Assembly (NCBI RefSeq): GCF_052857255.1
Contig: NC_135498.1
Coordinates: forward strand, 163,924,124-163,988,123
Direction: 5' to 3'
From: Amblyomma americanum
Taxonomy: Eukaryota; Arthropoda; Arachnida; Ixodida; Ixodidae
Length of the DNA: 64,000 bases
Part shown: positions 33,970-47,774 of the stretch, in pieces
Numbering within the stretch: the first letter of the stretch is position 1
How the letters are laid out: every line of letters starts with the position of its first letter
Translations under genes and position numbers: made by a program
The notes under the pieces: model-generated
What the model was told of the DNA's origin: nothing
Databases searched by the model: none
The model's input: only the letters and a program-made list of their open reading frames with translations

Positions 33970-36429
33970 GTAAGTTATTTTCTTCTTTTTTCTTCCTCGC
34001 AATGCCTCTGTTTTAGTTTTTAGTTGTTTTCAGTCTCGCGGTGAATTTTTCTTGTCGAATGAGTTGGAAACATTCGCAATCTTTGCAGTACCGCGGTGCG
34101 TGCAATCGTAGTTGCCTTTTAATTTGAGCATGTGGCGTGTAGCCTTGTCACTGTAACACTAACATGTTTGCCGGTGTATTCCCGTCCGCTGCTACATGGT
34201 TTCGCATTAGGTGCGGATGTGAATGCATCGCAGAAAAATTCCGGTGGTACTGTGACAGGGAGAGATAAGATGCATTAGCAGTGAAAAATATATACGGTAG
34301 CCAATGGGCAGTGTATTGCGAAAGATTTAGGTGCATCCAGCTATTTTTAATCGCTAAATTTCTTTCAACAGCAAAGAGACACCTTCACCGAAAAGCCAAA
34401 AAAGTGTTTCATATAAGACGATGGACCGGCATGCGTGAGTAAACCGCCCTTGATGGGACGGGTAAAGTTTTTCTTAAGCATTTGCTCAACTTTTGGTCGC
34501 ATGCCTCGAAACTGTTGAGCGATTCATAAGTTTTTGTCTTTTCTGTTTCCAGCCTTCTAGCAGCTTTTTAGTTTCTTTTGCGTCGTCGGTCATAATTGAG
34601 CAAAATTTTACAATAAACTGCAATGGTAACCAGCATGTATTTCCTTGGCATAAATTCAACGTTTATAAGTTCGAAAATTGATTACGAAATGTGAAGCATA
34701 CTCGCGATGGCCCAAGAATTAAAACAGTGTACAATGGTCCTCGAAATTTTTGTCGTTACTCATCACCGCTACCGCTTTTCCAGCTATATCAAAGCCTGTG
34801 TCAGTAGGCAATTACTCGTAACAATATTTTGCATCGGGGCGTTAGGGCTGTAGGCGTGTTGGCAACAACATAATTGGGAGCAGTTAGAGAAATGCTTTCG
34901 CACAACTGCCCGTGAGCAGACTTAAGTGCACCCCTGGAATTTTAAGCAGTAAATGTTACCCGACCCAGACGGTCAAGAGTCCCAGTGACAGGTGAAGAGA
35001 AAAAAAATTATGAACAGTGCCACATCTACTAACAGGTCTTTTAATGATCGTATGCCTGCTTGCACCACGCGCTTTAATCAGCGGAAAGATATTTTAAGCA
35101 CAGGAACAAAGGTCTGCCATCTACTTGATTTACCTTTGTATTCACCATTTCAAAAAATACTCGCACAGCGCACCCGCCTATATTTTTCGCAACAGTGAGC
35201 TATCAGAAAAAAAGTATGTGCTTCTAGCATTTTAGTTTATTCTTTGTAAGCCATCCTTCCATTTCACGCAAAGGATGCCCAGCAAAATAGCCTCTTTTGT
35301 GCGGCATTTTTTTAACGTTTTTCTCACCGTAAAACGAAAACAAGCTTAACTGGCAGCGCTGCAGGTCTCTTCTTTTTCATACACTAGGCGATTCGCTCTG
35401 AGGGTTCACCATGACTTTGCTCCAACTTGACTGGCTTTTCTTCGAGTTGGTCGCCTTAAATAACCCTCATGCGCCAATCGTCCCGGTAATTCTATCCCTG
35501 GGAAGAAAAAAGTGTGCTTAGGTGCAAATTTAAAAAATTTCGTTTGGATTTCTATATCTTTAAGATGCACTTGGTACCTGACGCAATCCGGACATGACTT
35601 CACTAGAAGTGTTTCGGACTGACAGAAAATATGGTTGATTGTGAAGTTACCGTGTTTGGCTTGTTTCTGTATCAAAAAAGTTGAAGAGATCTGTGAAAAC
35701 TGCTTCCCTAAATCATACTCACAAATCTCGCTGAATTATAAACCAATACATTCTTTCTTTCTAGTATTATAACAATCCCGTTGGCACTCAGAATTACCCT
35801 TTCTTTATTAAGGGTTTCTGAGGACAGTCTGCTGATCAATAGAATTGCTCATTTCCGTCCTGTGTTTGAAGCCATGGCTGTCTCTGGTGGTTATAGCAAC
35901 GTGGAGAGCAGGGCCCAAAAATACAGTGTTATTTCTTGGTCGCAATTCAAGCACAAACATAGAACGCACACGCTTAGGTGCAGGTTGTATCCTCAGCCCA
36001 ATGCGCACACTTCAGTTTTTTTTTAGCTCGGTGACTAATTCAAAATTTCAGTTGTTTACCACTCGTAGCACGTGTAGTTTCAGCATCCCTTGTGTGCGGT
36101 AACATTTTTTGAAGATTACTGGGCAACCGTTCCATCTTACAAATGCCTGGAATCTCGTACACTTTGTTTGGCTGAAAATAACACAGTATTCAGTGCGAAT
36201 TCTAGAGCCATGCTTATGAGTAAGGGAATGCTGCCGTACATTTCCCCAAGTTGTGAGGCCGTGACCTTCTCAAGAGACCGGTGAAAAAAACTAAAAAATG
36301 AATCGGTTTCTTGAGGGACTATACACAAAACACACTGCTTGCTATAACGTAGCCAGAGCGTTGAAAGAGGTCATTTAAATGTACTAACACTCAGATACGT
36401 TTTTCGGAAATTTGTGAGTGTGTACGCAG
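33970..36429 (+). other. Intron 1 of the transporter locus
   Basis: 2460 bases bounded by GTAAGT and CGCAG. No mobile element or RNA gene recognised inside. Confidence 0.6.
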
Positions 36430-36573
36430 GATTCCTGGTAACCGCTCTTCAAACAAGAATTCTTGTCTACTACGTGGCGGTTCTCTCGGCCTCTCTCTGT
36501 GGGATTGGTCTTTCGGGCGCTGCGTTCTCACCAAATATCAAGTGGGTCAGCAGCGCATTTGGTGGAATTTATG
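36430..36573 (+). pseudogene. Monocarboxylate-transporter-like gene, exon 2
   Basis: 144 bases, phase 1 at both ends, acceptor TACGCAG and donor GTAAGC at 36574. It continues exon 1 exactly in frame (G|GFLVTALQTRILVYY) and encodes two hydrophobic helices through SLCGIGLSGAAFSPNIKWV to FGGIYG. This matches membrane helices 2 to 3 and the following loop of MFS carboxylate transporters. It is free of stops or frameshifts. Confidence 0.82.
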
Positions 36574-37769
36574 GTAAGCACCCTTCTTACAACTAAATCT
36601 AAACTGAAATGCATGGAGGAGACTGCTCGAAATGTAATAGCAACCACAGAACATCCCATGAATTATCATCGACATCGGATCAAGAACTATGAGTTTACAA
36701 AATCAGATTTCTCAAAGCAAGGAATAAGCCTTCGCATTTTAACTACGCAGAGCTTTGTACACAATCAGGTCAGGTTTCAGGAGGCAACAAAAAAGGCCAT
36801 TGAATTGAAATATTGAATAGCGAAACGAATGAACAGTAGGGCACACAAAGATCATATTTTTACTTTTGCAATTTACCTGCTTTTGAAGCCTTAAAATTTT
36901 GGCATAAGCTTAATGATGAGACAGTATCAGATTTTTTGCACAGAATATACGAATGTTCATGAAAACTTTGGGAAAAGATTTTTCGCGCCAAAAATTTATT
37001 AAAAGTGCTGTTTTCTGCAATGAGTGAAGGCACCGACAATATATAGACACGAATTTATTTTTTTTACAATAACTGAATCCAATCAGCAGTTCGTACGAGA
37101 GCCTTTTGAGTCCATCGCTGCTTGCACTGTCGAGGCACGGAGTACACGAATCTGTCAGTTAAAGTCTAGTCTACGCCTCCCCATCCCAGCCAGGACTCAT
37201 TTAATTTCTCCTGGGCAGTGCTGGCTTTTTTGTTCTTTGGACGACGCACGAAGTCTATTCAAATGTGTTCAAATAAATTAATGCCAACAGACCGGCTTCG
37301 CCACTTCATAAGGTCCGCTGTCTTCGCCTCACACCACTTTTTCACATGCGCAGTGAGTGCCTCGAATAGTCGTCATGCTCGAACACATATCCGGAGCAAA
37401 ACCTTTTGCTTGTCTAAAGACACTTAACCTCTTCGAAAATTTCTGATGAACCTGTATGGTAATCGTAACATTAATTCGGAGAAGGAGACCGACTCCACGA
37501 GCGTAAAATCAGCCCCGCAGCATTGTGCTCCCGTTTCTATGGCGTAACGCGGGAAGATAACAAGATCGACATCAAGTGTATTTCAGGGAGAGCACATAAA
37601 GAATGCTATCATTACCACAGAACAAGAAACTTCATGGACCTAACGAAATAACTCTTTGCATTACTCACTCGTCCATACCAGGATTGTATTACAAATATAG
37701 TATGAAAACAGTATTCTCACATACAGAGTAGTACTGGCTGAACTATCAAAGTTGCTCCAGAAGTGAATG

Positions 37770-40200
37770 GTTACCGGTATAAGGAAGTTCCACATGGAGA
37801 GAATCGAGGATGCTCTAGAAGGGGAAACTAGGCGTAGGCAAAGATCAGGTGCATGCGTCAAGGGCCAAAGAGCGCAATGTCATTTGCAGTATGGATAAAG
37901 TAGTTAAAGCAAGGGGACAGTTCTACAAAAATCTAAGCAGTAGCGAATGTAATCAGGACGTTAATGAGAGGCAGTAGCGACAGCAATTGGAAATCTTCCC
38001 AGTAACTAAAGAGGAAGCAACAAAAGATTTAGGGGCAATCTACAGGATTGAAGCAGTTGTTGGGGATTAGTTAACGGGAGATCTGTTGAATGCCGGTGAG
38101 TAGACTGTGCAAGAAAACTAGCCATCCTGTATACGAAGTGCCTTATGACCTCAAGCGTACGAGAAAATTGGAAGAGTGCTGACATCATTCGAAATTATAA
38201 CGAACGAGAAAACGAGGCTTTGAAGAATTACATACAGATAAGCCTAATGTCTTTGCCTATCAGGTATTTTATGAGGTAATTGCTGATAAATTCAGAACAA
38301 CCTTCGAATTCAGTGAACGAAATGGTAAGGCAGGCTATTGTAGTCGTGTCGCGAATTGGTAGCGCGTCCCTGACTTTCCGAAGAGGAGCTCTATCGCGTG
38401 CAGATTCGAACAAGAGAACCAAGAGATCAAAAAAAAAACAAAGACGTATTTATAATTTAAAGGAAAATGGGGCCAATAAGAAACGGACACGAAAACAAGA
38501 AAACACCCACTCCACACGCGTACAGCACTACAGAATAAAAGGAAAGGGTTCACCAGATACTGAGCATCCCTGGTAAAGTGGGGATGTCTTGTAGACAGGA
38601 CGGAACGCGGGTTAATGAAATGCGACATGTCGCTGGCGTTGCGTCGACGGAAGCGGCGAAAGAGAGCCAGTTGGTATAAGGAGCGGAGAAAACTGCAGGA
38701 AGACGCCGATGGTTTCCAGTCAACAGCCCGGAGAACTGGGCTGTGGCAGGAAACACGTAGCCAAGTCTCGTCGACGGCGTCACGAAACGCCGGAGGCTAA
38801 AAGCAGGCTATCCAAGAGTGCCTTTCGGCAGCACGGACCCTCAGTTGATTGGCTGCCACCTCCACGCTTGCAAGGAACGCAGTAGGCTTGCCTCGGTGAT
38901 CCAAGGAAGGTCACGGCTTCACGGACCCAATCTCCTACGGCTGCCACCTCAACGCTTGAATGTCCCGATCTCCGCTGCCCTGTATTCTTTTACACCTCAG
39001 TTTTCTGACACGTCAGCCCCCCGCTCCTCGTGCTCGTCACGCTCTTTGTCGCCGTCCCTTCGCGCACACCCTTCGCACGTGCACACGCACAACGCTGGGC
39101 TTGCACGCGCTGCGCTCCGCTGCCCGACGCGCCACTGTCGACGCAGCGCGTTCAAAAATCCTCCGAGGATTTTTTGTGCACTTCACAAGGAGCTACTTGA
39201 CAATAGATCATGTTCACGCTATCAATAAAGTGATAGAGAAATGCACAAAATATAACCAGTCGCTGTAAATAACATTCAAAAGTCATGACAAACCATTTGA
39301 GGCTTTCGAAGTTTCAGTAGTCATTAAGGCATAACAGAATCAGCGTGTAGAAGAACTTTATGTAAATATACTGGAAAACATCTATGCTGCCTGCGCAGCC
39401 AGCATAGTGCTCCATAAAATCCGCTATAAAATTCCAACAAGGAATGGCGTCATGCAGGAAGAGACGATCTCGCGAACAGTATTCACTGCCTGCTTACAGG
39501 CGGTATTCCGAGGCCTGAATTGGGGAACAGTTGGGGATAAGAGTAAACGGAGAATACCTAAATAATCGGCGATTCGCTGACGACATTGCCTTGCTGAGTC
39601 AATCAGGAGATCAACTGCAAAGCATGATAGCGTTAGAGCAGTACTGAAAATTATCACGAAAAAATCCAGAATAATGTCCAACAGTCTCAGAAGAGAACAG
39701 GAGATTACAATTGATAGCGAGGCGTTGGAAGTGGTAAGAGAAATCTTCTACATATGGCAGATAGTGGCTGCTGATCCGGGTCATGAGACGGACGCAACTA
39801 TAAGAACAACAATGAGGTGGAGCGCACATGGCAGGTTCTCAAAGATCATGAATGGCAGTTTACCAATATACCGCCAATTGTAAAGAGCACCGAAGCCATA
39901 TTAAGTGTACTCACCAGTGGGGCAGAATCGTGGAGGTTAACGAAAAAGGTTCTAATTAAGTTAAAGAGAAAGCAGAGAGCTACGGAAAGAAAAATGATAA
40001 GTGTAAATTAAGAGACACGAAGTGGGCACAGTGGGTCAGGGAACAGACGAAAATTAATGAATGCCTAGCCAAAATGAATAGGAAGAAGTGTGTCTGGGCA
40101 GGGGATACAGTGCGAAGACAAGATAGCCGATTTTCGTTAATGGTAACGAACTGGATACCAAGAGAAAACAATGATATCAAGAGGCGGGAGTAAATTAGTT
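37770..40200 (+). mobile_element. RTE-type LINE relic in intron 2, itself interrupted
   Basis: Plus-strand text follows the RTE reverse transcriptase: RRRQRSGACVKG near 37810, TIDHVHAINKVIEKCTKYNQ near 39200, the catalytic box FADD at 39573-39584 with IALLSQSGDQLQSM, ITIDSEALEVV near 39710, IVAADPGHE near 39766, and a C-terminus with WIPRENN near 40155. Many stops and frame changes show decay, although FADD is intact. The coding text is split by foreign DNA at 38335-39182. Confidence 0.8.
38335..39182. mobile_element. 850-bp insertion inside the RTE relic
   Basis: RTE coding text stops after GGTAAGGCAGGC and resumes at TTCACAAGGAGCTACTTGAC. The insert starts with a possible tRNA-like head (A box-like GAATTGGTAGCGCG, B box-like CAGATTCGAAC, then an A-rich tract near 38430). 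It then becomes markedly GC-rich. It has a direct repeat about 88 bases apart (CACGGACCC...GGCTGCCACCT at 38832-38870 and 38920-38958) and a small palindrome AAAAATCCTC-C-GAGGATTTTT at 39154-39174. The family is not recognised. Confidence 0.55.
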
Positions 40201-43200
40201 GTGCGGCTGGATAAGATTATAGATTTTGCAGGGATAGTTTTCTTTCAAGTCATCTTAAGGACTGCCGTTAGTTGGCCCGAACATATGGATCATATCCGTG
40301 CAAAGTCATTCGCATCTGTTAGACCTATATTAAGGCTGAAATATTTTTGGTGCCGCATGCTAGAAAGCGATTATAATATTATTTTACCATATTTCACCAG
40401 ATTTTGTGCCATCTAGAGAGGGCACTTGTCGCATCTTAGAATTTGAACGCCTTTCTTAACTGCAAAAAACAGCCATACCGATGGTATCTTCAAATCGATC
40501 CTTATCTAAACACTCCCTGTAAAACACACTATGTAGGAGATAATTTCTAAAGCTCCACAGTGTTTCCTTCGATATTGTCATTGTTCGGGAAGCTAAATAT
40601 AATGGGGTTTGTCAAGCAAATGTTGAAAATGGAGGTAGAATTAAACCTACGCACTATCCCTCTACTGGGAGCAAGACCAAGATCTGACTACGGCTTAGAG
40701 CTGCTGACACTCAAATACTTTCCCTTTGTAATGCGCACAAATCCATAGTTAGTCTCGCCAAAAATACAACCATTTCTTGCTTTCAAACAGAAGTAAAACA
40801 CGATCTCCTGCTTTCTTCAAAACAAAAATAACTTCGAAAAGATGCATAGTTTTTTTATATTTATTTATTAATTAGTTAGCCATCGGAAGTACTATATTTT
40901 GCTTTGCTTGCGCAGTTTTTTAATAATGAATGGTTACATTCTCTTCATGGTCTTCTGTGTTCTTGAATTCTTGTAATCTTCCAATGCTTATATTTATGTC
41001 AACCGCTTGTACGTCAATGAGTGCAAATAATATTTTACTTGTCTACATGAAATGTCCTAGTTATATCTCTGTGTAAGCCTGTCTGTGTACCTTCGTAAGT
41101 TCAAAGGAAGTCCTTCTTTGCAAATATGAATCTCATTTTGCTTCACACCGCAAAGTAAATGATTTATTTTGTAATTGAGCTAAAAAAATTGAATTCAATT
41201 TAACGTGAATTAAAAATGGGAACACTTGCGAGTAGAGTAGAGAAACAGACACAAGCGATGGAGTGTTGAAAATGCAGGTCGTGCTAAGCTGCAAGAATAT
41301 TTTGGATCGCAGGAAAAACAAACGACAAATAAGCCAAAAATATCAACGTGAGCCATGCAACGTTTGGTGGTGTCAAGGAAAACACGCTTTGACGATGCCC
41401 AAAATTTCTTTTTGTGATTGATGTCATTGCGGTCTTCACTCCATGTACGCGCTGGAGTGTAATAAGACGGCGGTAGGTCTTACAATTATAATTTCTTTGT
41501 CGTGATAATTTAAACGTGAATATAAATAGTGCGAGGGGCCTGAGAAAATTGTTTGATAATGCGGTGTTTACTATTTCAGATATTTTCAGCGTGTATGCCA
41601 TTGGTGTTTGCATTGTGCGACGTTGTCGGCAAAGTAGTCTCTGAGTCACTGACTAATTTCTGAGAAAGTTACGAATGTGACGCTTCTGTCGGTGAATAAT
41701 ATGGCGGTAGTTTTGTTTGGAAGTATAGTTCGAAGTTTCTAGCAATAGCGCAATTAACTGTGGACAAGCGCTAAAGTATTATTTAAATCCCTAAGCCATA
41801 TAATTTTCTACACTTTAATAAATTATAACGAACAAAAGGTAATTTCAAACAAACGTAGATGTGTTGTGCTTTCCACTGCATAATTGACTGAAACCAGACG
41901 TTGAGATTTTTGCGGTGGGAAACACGAAGCTGGCTCGTGCCTTTCAGTATTAGGGTCAAGTGGCCACAATTAGTGGTCTTTCGTGCTAAACAAAACACGG
42001 TGCCCTTCATTTTCCTATATTAACAGAGAGCCGATTATTTTTAGACTAATTATTAATTTGGACTTTCGTTCTTCCAGTGTACCGCCTGTGAAATATAAAG
42101 GAGCATCATCAGTGTATTCTGGAGTTTACGACTTCATTGCTGACAGCAGGTCATTAATGTACAAAGCAAAAAGAGTGCTCCGAGTACAGAACCATCCGCA
42201 ACAACTAGTGACTACTGGGTGGCAATGAATTAGAATTCCGAGTAAAAAAGCTTTATTTCCGTCGTAAAGAGTTTGCCGTTAAAACCTTAAGCTTCCTTTT
42301 TTTTCAGCAGTAATGTGCAATCAACCCTGCCCAAAGCTTTTCAGATGTATAAGCAGGCTGGTGCGGGTAGTAGGTTATGTAACGCGGTAATTGTTAGTTA
42401 CGTAAAAATCATGACTACAGTAGATATGGACCTTTGCAGATCAAGCACATACTGAGTGGGCAGTTATTGTTCTACTTACTTGAAAAAATTATTTATTCAT
42501 TTGTAAGGCATTTTTTTCAATGAGGGTTTTAACACTTGACACCGATATTCGACCTGCAATTAGATTTTGCGGATCGCTCAGTGGTTTTAGAAGCGGGCAC
42601 GGAGGTCAAAACCATGCCTAAAACAGCCCAATGGTGAGCTCCGCATCTCACAAAGCCGACTCAACCCGGAAGGCAAAAAAAATTACGATAAAATCCTATG
42701 CGCTTAACTGCACGTACGCATATCCAGACCATTTTGAACCAAATGTTATCGCTAAGTATCGCGTGCGCAGCCCGAATACACCCAGAACACGTTCCTATAT
42801 ATTCAGAGATGTGTTCCTATATATTCAGCTACAACAACATGCCAACAATGTTTCTCACTATATTTAAAGTTATTGTATTTATTCCTTCCACTTTCGCAAC
42901 TAGGGGCTTTAAACTACCGTTGTCATGTCTTCCATTTCGATGTTAGGCACTGTAAAAGTATTACTCAAGTCCTCCTGTATCTTTAACGAGTCTGCGCGAG
43001 TATAAACCTTCGTAGTCATTTGTTATTCCGTAGGAGTGAACTGAGCACTGAATAATACAGGAGTACCTTTTCCAACTGAGTCGTGTAACACCAGCCGTAC
43101 TTGACCGCATTTTTATAGATTTATTTACTATGCCCGGAATTTTTGTCGTACTTAAATGCGCTTGCTTGACAAGTGAAGACTAGTATTCCTTTTTTCTTTC

Positions 43201-43324
43201 TTTTACCAGACAATTTTTTTCTACCAGCAATTAAAGTGGCTTATGTAAAATTCATTTTGTAGCAGTTTTCATTTATTGTGAAATTTGTCCGTTCCTATTA
43301 GCTAGTTTAAAAATTTTTGTCATC
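40201..43324. other. Intron 2 stretch without a recognisable element
   Basis: About 3.1 kb, AT-rich, with no supported coding or RNA feature. A weak A-box-like GCTCAGTGGTTTTAGAAGC near 42560 could be a SINE scrap. Confidence 0.4.
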
Positions 43325-43580
43325 ATTCATTCACTCGTCACCCATGGTCAGGGGCAAGTGACAAAGTGGTTGGCCGATGACCACTTCGCCAGGTCTGGTA
43401 GGAAGACTCCCTGGGATCAATGAATAGAGAGAATGACCAATTCGGTATATATGGACGTTAGCCCATTATTGCAATCCAAACAACTGCCATCCATGAAAAC
43501 TGGACCTAAACACCGGAACTGAAGGAAAAACCGAACTGCTAGCTCACCAAATTCGCCTTTGGCTTAACTACGCAAATCAA
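43325..43580 (+). repeat. Probable interspersed repeat fragment
   Basis: CATTCATTCACTCGTCACC, then GTGGTTGGCCGATGACCACT (an inverted-repeat-like core) and GGAAGACTCCCTGGGATCAA look like a short interspersed repeat seen in tick DNA. This is recall-based and uncertain. Confidence 0.3.
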
Positions 43581-44027
43581 TCAACATATTTAGGTGTTTA
43601 TTTATTAATCTATATTCTAGGTACTTACTTTACGCATTTCGCTCTCAGATAATTGCACTTGTAGAGGCAAATTATTTCTAATTAGAGCAAATATCAGCGA
43701 ACGGTACGCAGTCAACTCAGCACAAGTACTTGCCCGCACAACTCGGCCATTGTTGCTTAGGGCGCGATCCATAAGAGGCTTGATGTGCTCGTGACATAGG
43801 TTAGTTCTGTGATCACGTTATGCAAAACAAAAAGATTCAAGAGGTAGCATATAATTATTCGGCGGCTTTGGCGCTAAACCAGCATTACCATCAGTGAAAG
43901 TGACATTAGTGCAGTGCCCACGAAAGAGTGCTGAAATAGCGTCATCGTAACTTTGGTTCAGTGTATAATGCACCATCAGTCTTTCCAGACTGTCTATATA
44001 AAGCGATTCAATAAAATTATTCCAGAT

Positions 44028-44246
44028 TTACGCTACACACAGCATTTGGTAAGGAACTTTATTTTTGATAAACAGAGCAACGCCTCCCCGTGGACGTTGA
44101 ACCTCGACGTTGTGGTTGCGACAAAAATTTAGAGCCGAAAAGAAGCCGGTTACATTACGTTTGAGCCACGTTTCGCTCACAAACTCCCTGAGGTCACATT
44201 GATGTTTTGAAAGCGGCTCTACAGCTACGGTTGTAGACACATGCAC
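44028..44246 (-). pseudogene. LINE AP-endonuclease fragment
   Basis: The minus-strand frame contains LREFVSETWLKRN and RPRGGVALFIKNKVPYQML. The first matches the SETWL motif with the catalytic Glu of LINE endonucleases, and the second the downstream RGGGVAIYV stretch. No RT is attached. Confidence 0.65.
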
Positions 44247-45720
44247 TCATGCTCGTCTCATGTCTAAGCTGCGAAAAGCAAGTGGCGTTTGCTGATAATA
44301 TGTCCCTATTAGGAAGCCTTGCACAATCGCCAAGAGTCTATTTCCTCGGCGTGATACCTGGGGACCGTTAGAATATCCAACAGCGCTCTGTATTGTTCCC
44401 GCCATGTTAGGCGGCAGCAGCGATCACCAATCACCGTTCATTGCAGTTGCGCGCTTCATAGACGGCGGTGCATCACCTGGCATAATATGTATTACTCGTG
44501 CGAGCATATGACGCTTCAGACCTCTTTATATCCCAAGGTCTCTGTGTACCCTTGTTCATGTCTCCGTAGAACTGCGTGTCAGTGAAATATGCGATACTCG
44601 CTGAATCGCCCTTGTTCTCAAGGCTGCTGGAGAGCACACCTTCCAATGAACGCGGTGGCTAACTACCGATGCTACAAGATACCGTAAAGGCAACGCTAGG
44701 CCTGCCTGAAATTCTTCCCTTCTCGAGGTGTACAGAAGCACGTTGTAGCAGCACGCTAGCACGCACTACGCATAATTCTTCATAGTCTTTGGTATTTGCA
44801 CTATTGTGCGTATTTTTCTACCCTTTTAGACACATTGAAATACGGCAACCTAGTGTCCGAACAAGGCAATTACTGCTTACAAATAGAAAACAGATTGGAA
44901 CATCAGGACGACAGGTAGACAGTAAATAATCGCATTATAAAGGCGCCATTCGTTCCGCAGTCTTTTTCCAAAATATTTGGAAACAGCGGAAAAGCTCGAA
45001 GGACCAATAGCTCCAGTTCAAAAAATTCTTTGTCAAAACTAAGTCAAAGTACGCATTCGTCTTCCGATCCCACCGTCGCTGGTGCTGGTCTATTCCTGTA
45101 CTGCCGCAGCACGTTTACCTTCAAGGGCAAGAGAAAAGGAGCCGAGTGACCATTTTCTACTTCTTTGAAACTTATTATTCCCCTCAGTTGTATAAAAAAG
45201 ACACTTAAAAATTCATGCAATCCACTTTCTTGAGCGCTAGCAACATGGCGAACCTAATTGCAGCCTTCGGAGACTATGCCTCAAGGAGGTAGCACATGCC
45301 AACCACTGGTTACCAATGCCTTAGCCCCAAATGCTCCCTTACCCGAGGTATTATTACACGAACAAACAGAGCCATTAGGCAACGTCCCGAAGCAAACAAG
45401 AAACATGGGACTTAGAAACGTAATTGATTCTCTAACCACTTATGGCGCTGAATCCGTCTCTCAATAATCCTTCACTGCGTTTCTAAATAAGAATGATGAC
45501 CGAGCCTCCCACGGAGACTGCACACTGTGCAAAAAATTTCTGACAGTGGTTATAAAAAGCAATGACAGTGGTTTTTCTTCTAAACATCTCAACAACGACA
45601 AAAAGGGAGTGGCTCTTGCTTCCAGCGTAATGATGCATTCTAGTACGCGCTAGTTAAGAGGCAAATGGCAGGTATGCAAAATGTCGCGTCCTAGAACCAT
45701 ATCCCTTGAGTTCCACACCA
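44247..45720. other. Unassigned intronic DNA
   Basis: Nothing supported. Short frames only. Confidence 0.4.
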
Positions 45721-46400
45721 AAGAGACTAGGAGCAGCCTGGGGAGATTATGCATTGATTAGAAACCGGTAGGTAACCTGCGACTTTGAGGACCGGACAAA
45801 GGACCTTAAAAATGGGCGGAGGATGCTCGACCACGAGGCCTAGGTAGCACCTACAATCCGAGATGATCAGCCGGATGGCCGATGTGTTAGCCTTCTTTTG
45901 CCGGTTGGGTACTGGGCAGATAAACCAGAGATAGGATGTGGGACGACTGGCACGGCTCAAGGTTGCTACTCGTGAAATGGTAGCCGCTTTTGTGTCTGAG
46001 AGAATTGCTTGGCTTATGGTGGCACTGACTGTTCTCTCATTGGCTGCGACGTCGTTTGTGCAACTCAAGGTTAGAAGCTCAGTCGTGGCAGGCACTAGGC
46101 ATGCTGCTGTATGTTAGCGCGGAGGACAGGCTCTATGGCGGTACTTGTGAGCGGGCTGCGAATCTCTGTTTCCTATTCGCGGTCAAGGCCCTATGATATG
46201 AAAGAAACAAAAACCCTATCAGCGAAGGGGGCAGCTTTCTGCTGGCCGCAGTGTAGAAGCACGTTGCGGTTGTCTTGCGGCACTCTTAGCTTTTTGGCCA
46301 GGATCACTTGAGTGACGCCGGCTGAGGAGGGTGTGTTAACATGTGTACCTTCGAAGCTGTGAGGGAATTCCAGGCGATCAAACGCCAACGCCAAATAGAC
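45721..46400 (-). other. GC-richer patch with two unrecognised minus-strand frames
   Basis: Frames 45727-46095 (122 codons) and 46191-46394 (67 codons) lie in the same orientation and the composition is richer in GC than its surroundings, as in a buried coding element. Neither has a domain I recognise. It may be a piece of an uncharacterised mobile element. Confidence 0.3.
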
Positions 46401-46499
46401 AACACAATTAATTCTTAAAGGTCGTCAGAGGGCAACGTAAAAAGTACGCGCAATTAACAGGGGTCAGAAAAAGAACCCAAACATAGGAGAAAATCGCAG

Positions 46500-47510
46500 G
46501 CAAGAATACCTTTACTTCATGAAGTTTGTGCATTATTCAACGCTTGTTTACAACAGGCATTCAGACAATTGACTTGGATGAGTTCGAGATAAATTTTAAG
46601 GATTAATGCCTTATGAGTCTCAGATTTTCTGATTGCATTGCCTCTCTCAGTAAATCAGCGTACTGACTGCAAAGCATGGCCTAAGAGCTAGACAGGAAAA
46701 ACAGAACGGTGGGTATTAAATCTTTATGCAGAAAACTAAATTAGTGTTCAATAGTCATGACAGCGAACTACCGTTTATAATACATAGCGGAAGATTAGAA
46801 TTGGTAAAGGAATACTGCCACTCAGGACATTCAATGGGTGCATATCCGCACTACATCAGTGAAATCACTAGGAGGATAAGAATGAAATCTATTTGGAATA
46901 TATTTCATTCTAGAATGAAATCTATTTGGCAGGTAGTCAGGCAACATACGAAACGGGCGAAATCCAGTTGGCAGGGAGTCTAGGAACATTAAAGGCAGTT
47001 TGTCAGAATCTGGCAAGAGGAAAATATATAACAGCCGCCCCTTTCCAGTAGCAAAATCTTGGTCAGAAGCCTTCTTTAGATTGACAAAAACAGCTGAACT
47101 TAACATGATGAAAAGAGTTGAAAGCAACGTAGCGGGCTAAGGAAAATAAAATGAGAGATGTAATGTTAGTACACAGAAGAGAGCGGAGTAGGCAGTGAAA
47201 AAAGCGTATGCAATTCACATAACATCGAAAATGAAGAAGAAATGGGCATAGCCAAGGCATGCAACTCGAATGAATTATGAACGATCGTCGCTAAGGTTAA
47301 TGTGCTGCATTCCAGGAGAACAAGAGCAAGCGGTGCAGAGTGAGGAAGGGTGTGAAGTGGCTGGCTGAGATGAGGAAGTCTGCGGCGGATTAAGGGTCTG
47401 CAGTTGGCTCAGTAGAGGGTTGCTTGGAGGGATACATTGGACAGGCCTTGGTCTTGCAGGGAACGTAGTTAAAGACTCCGATTATGACGATAAATTTATA
47501 TCTCCAGTAA
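46500..47510 (+). mobile_element. Second RTE-type LINE relic
   Basis: RT text is present in heavily decayed form: FSDCIASLSKSAY near 46625 in place of FADDIALLSESG, EYCHSGHS near 46815, then a C-terminus with MKKKWA and HATRMNYERSSL near 47240, and a TLDRPWS-like end near 47440. An 18-bp direct repeat (46879-46896 and 46912-46929) was created inside it. Confidence 0.6.
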
Positions 47511-47774
47511 CTACGCTGTGTTCCATATTTTCACTCATGGTTACTCCACTGAACTTTTGCAATTGCTACTGGTTGCGTCTGAAATTATTTCCGTTGAGAT
47601 GTTCATAGCATACTCTCTTTCTTAGGTGATCTGACGCCGGCTATGCTATAATGGGCCTATATAACATAGGGTAATGTTATTTCTATGAAGCAAATACCAA
47701 ATAAAGTACACAGCCAAATAGACTTGTTATTCGGCTTGCATTCTCTCTCATATATTCTTACTTCCATTTTACAG

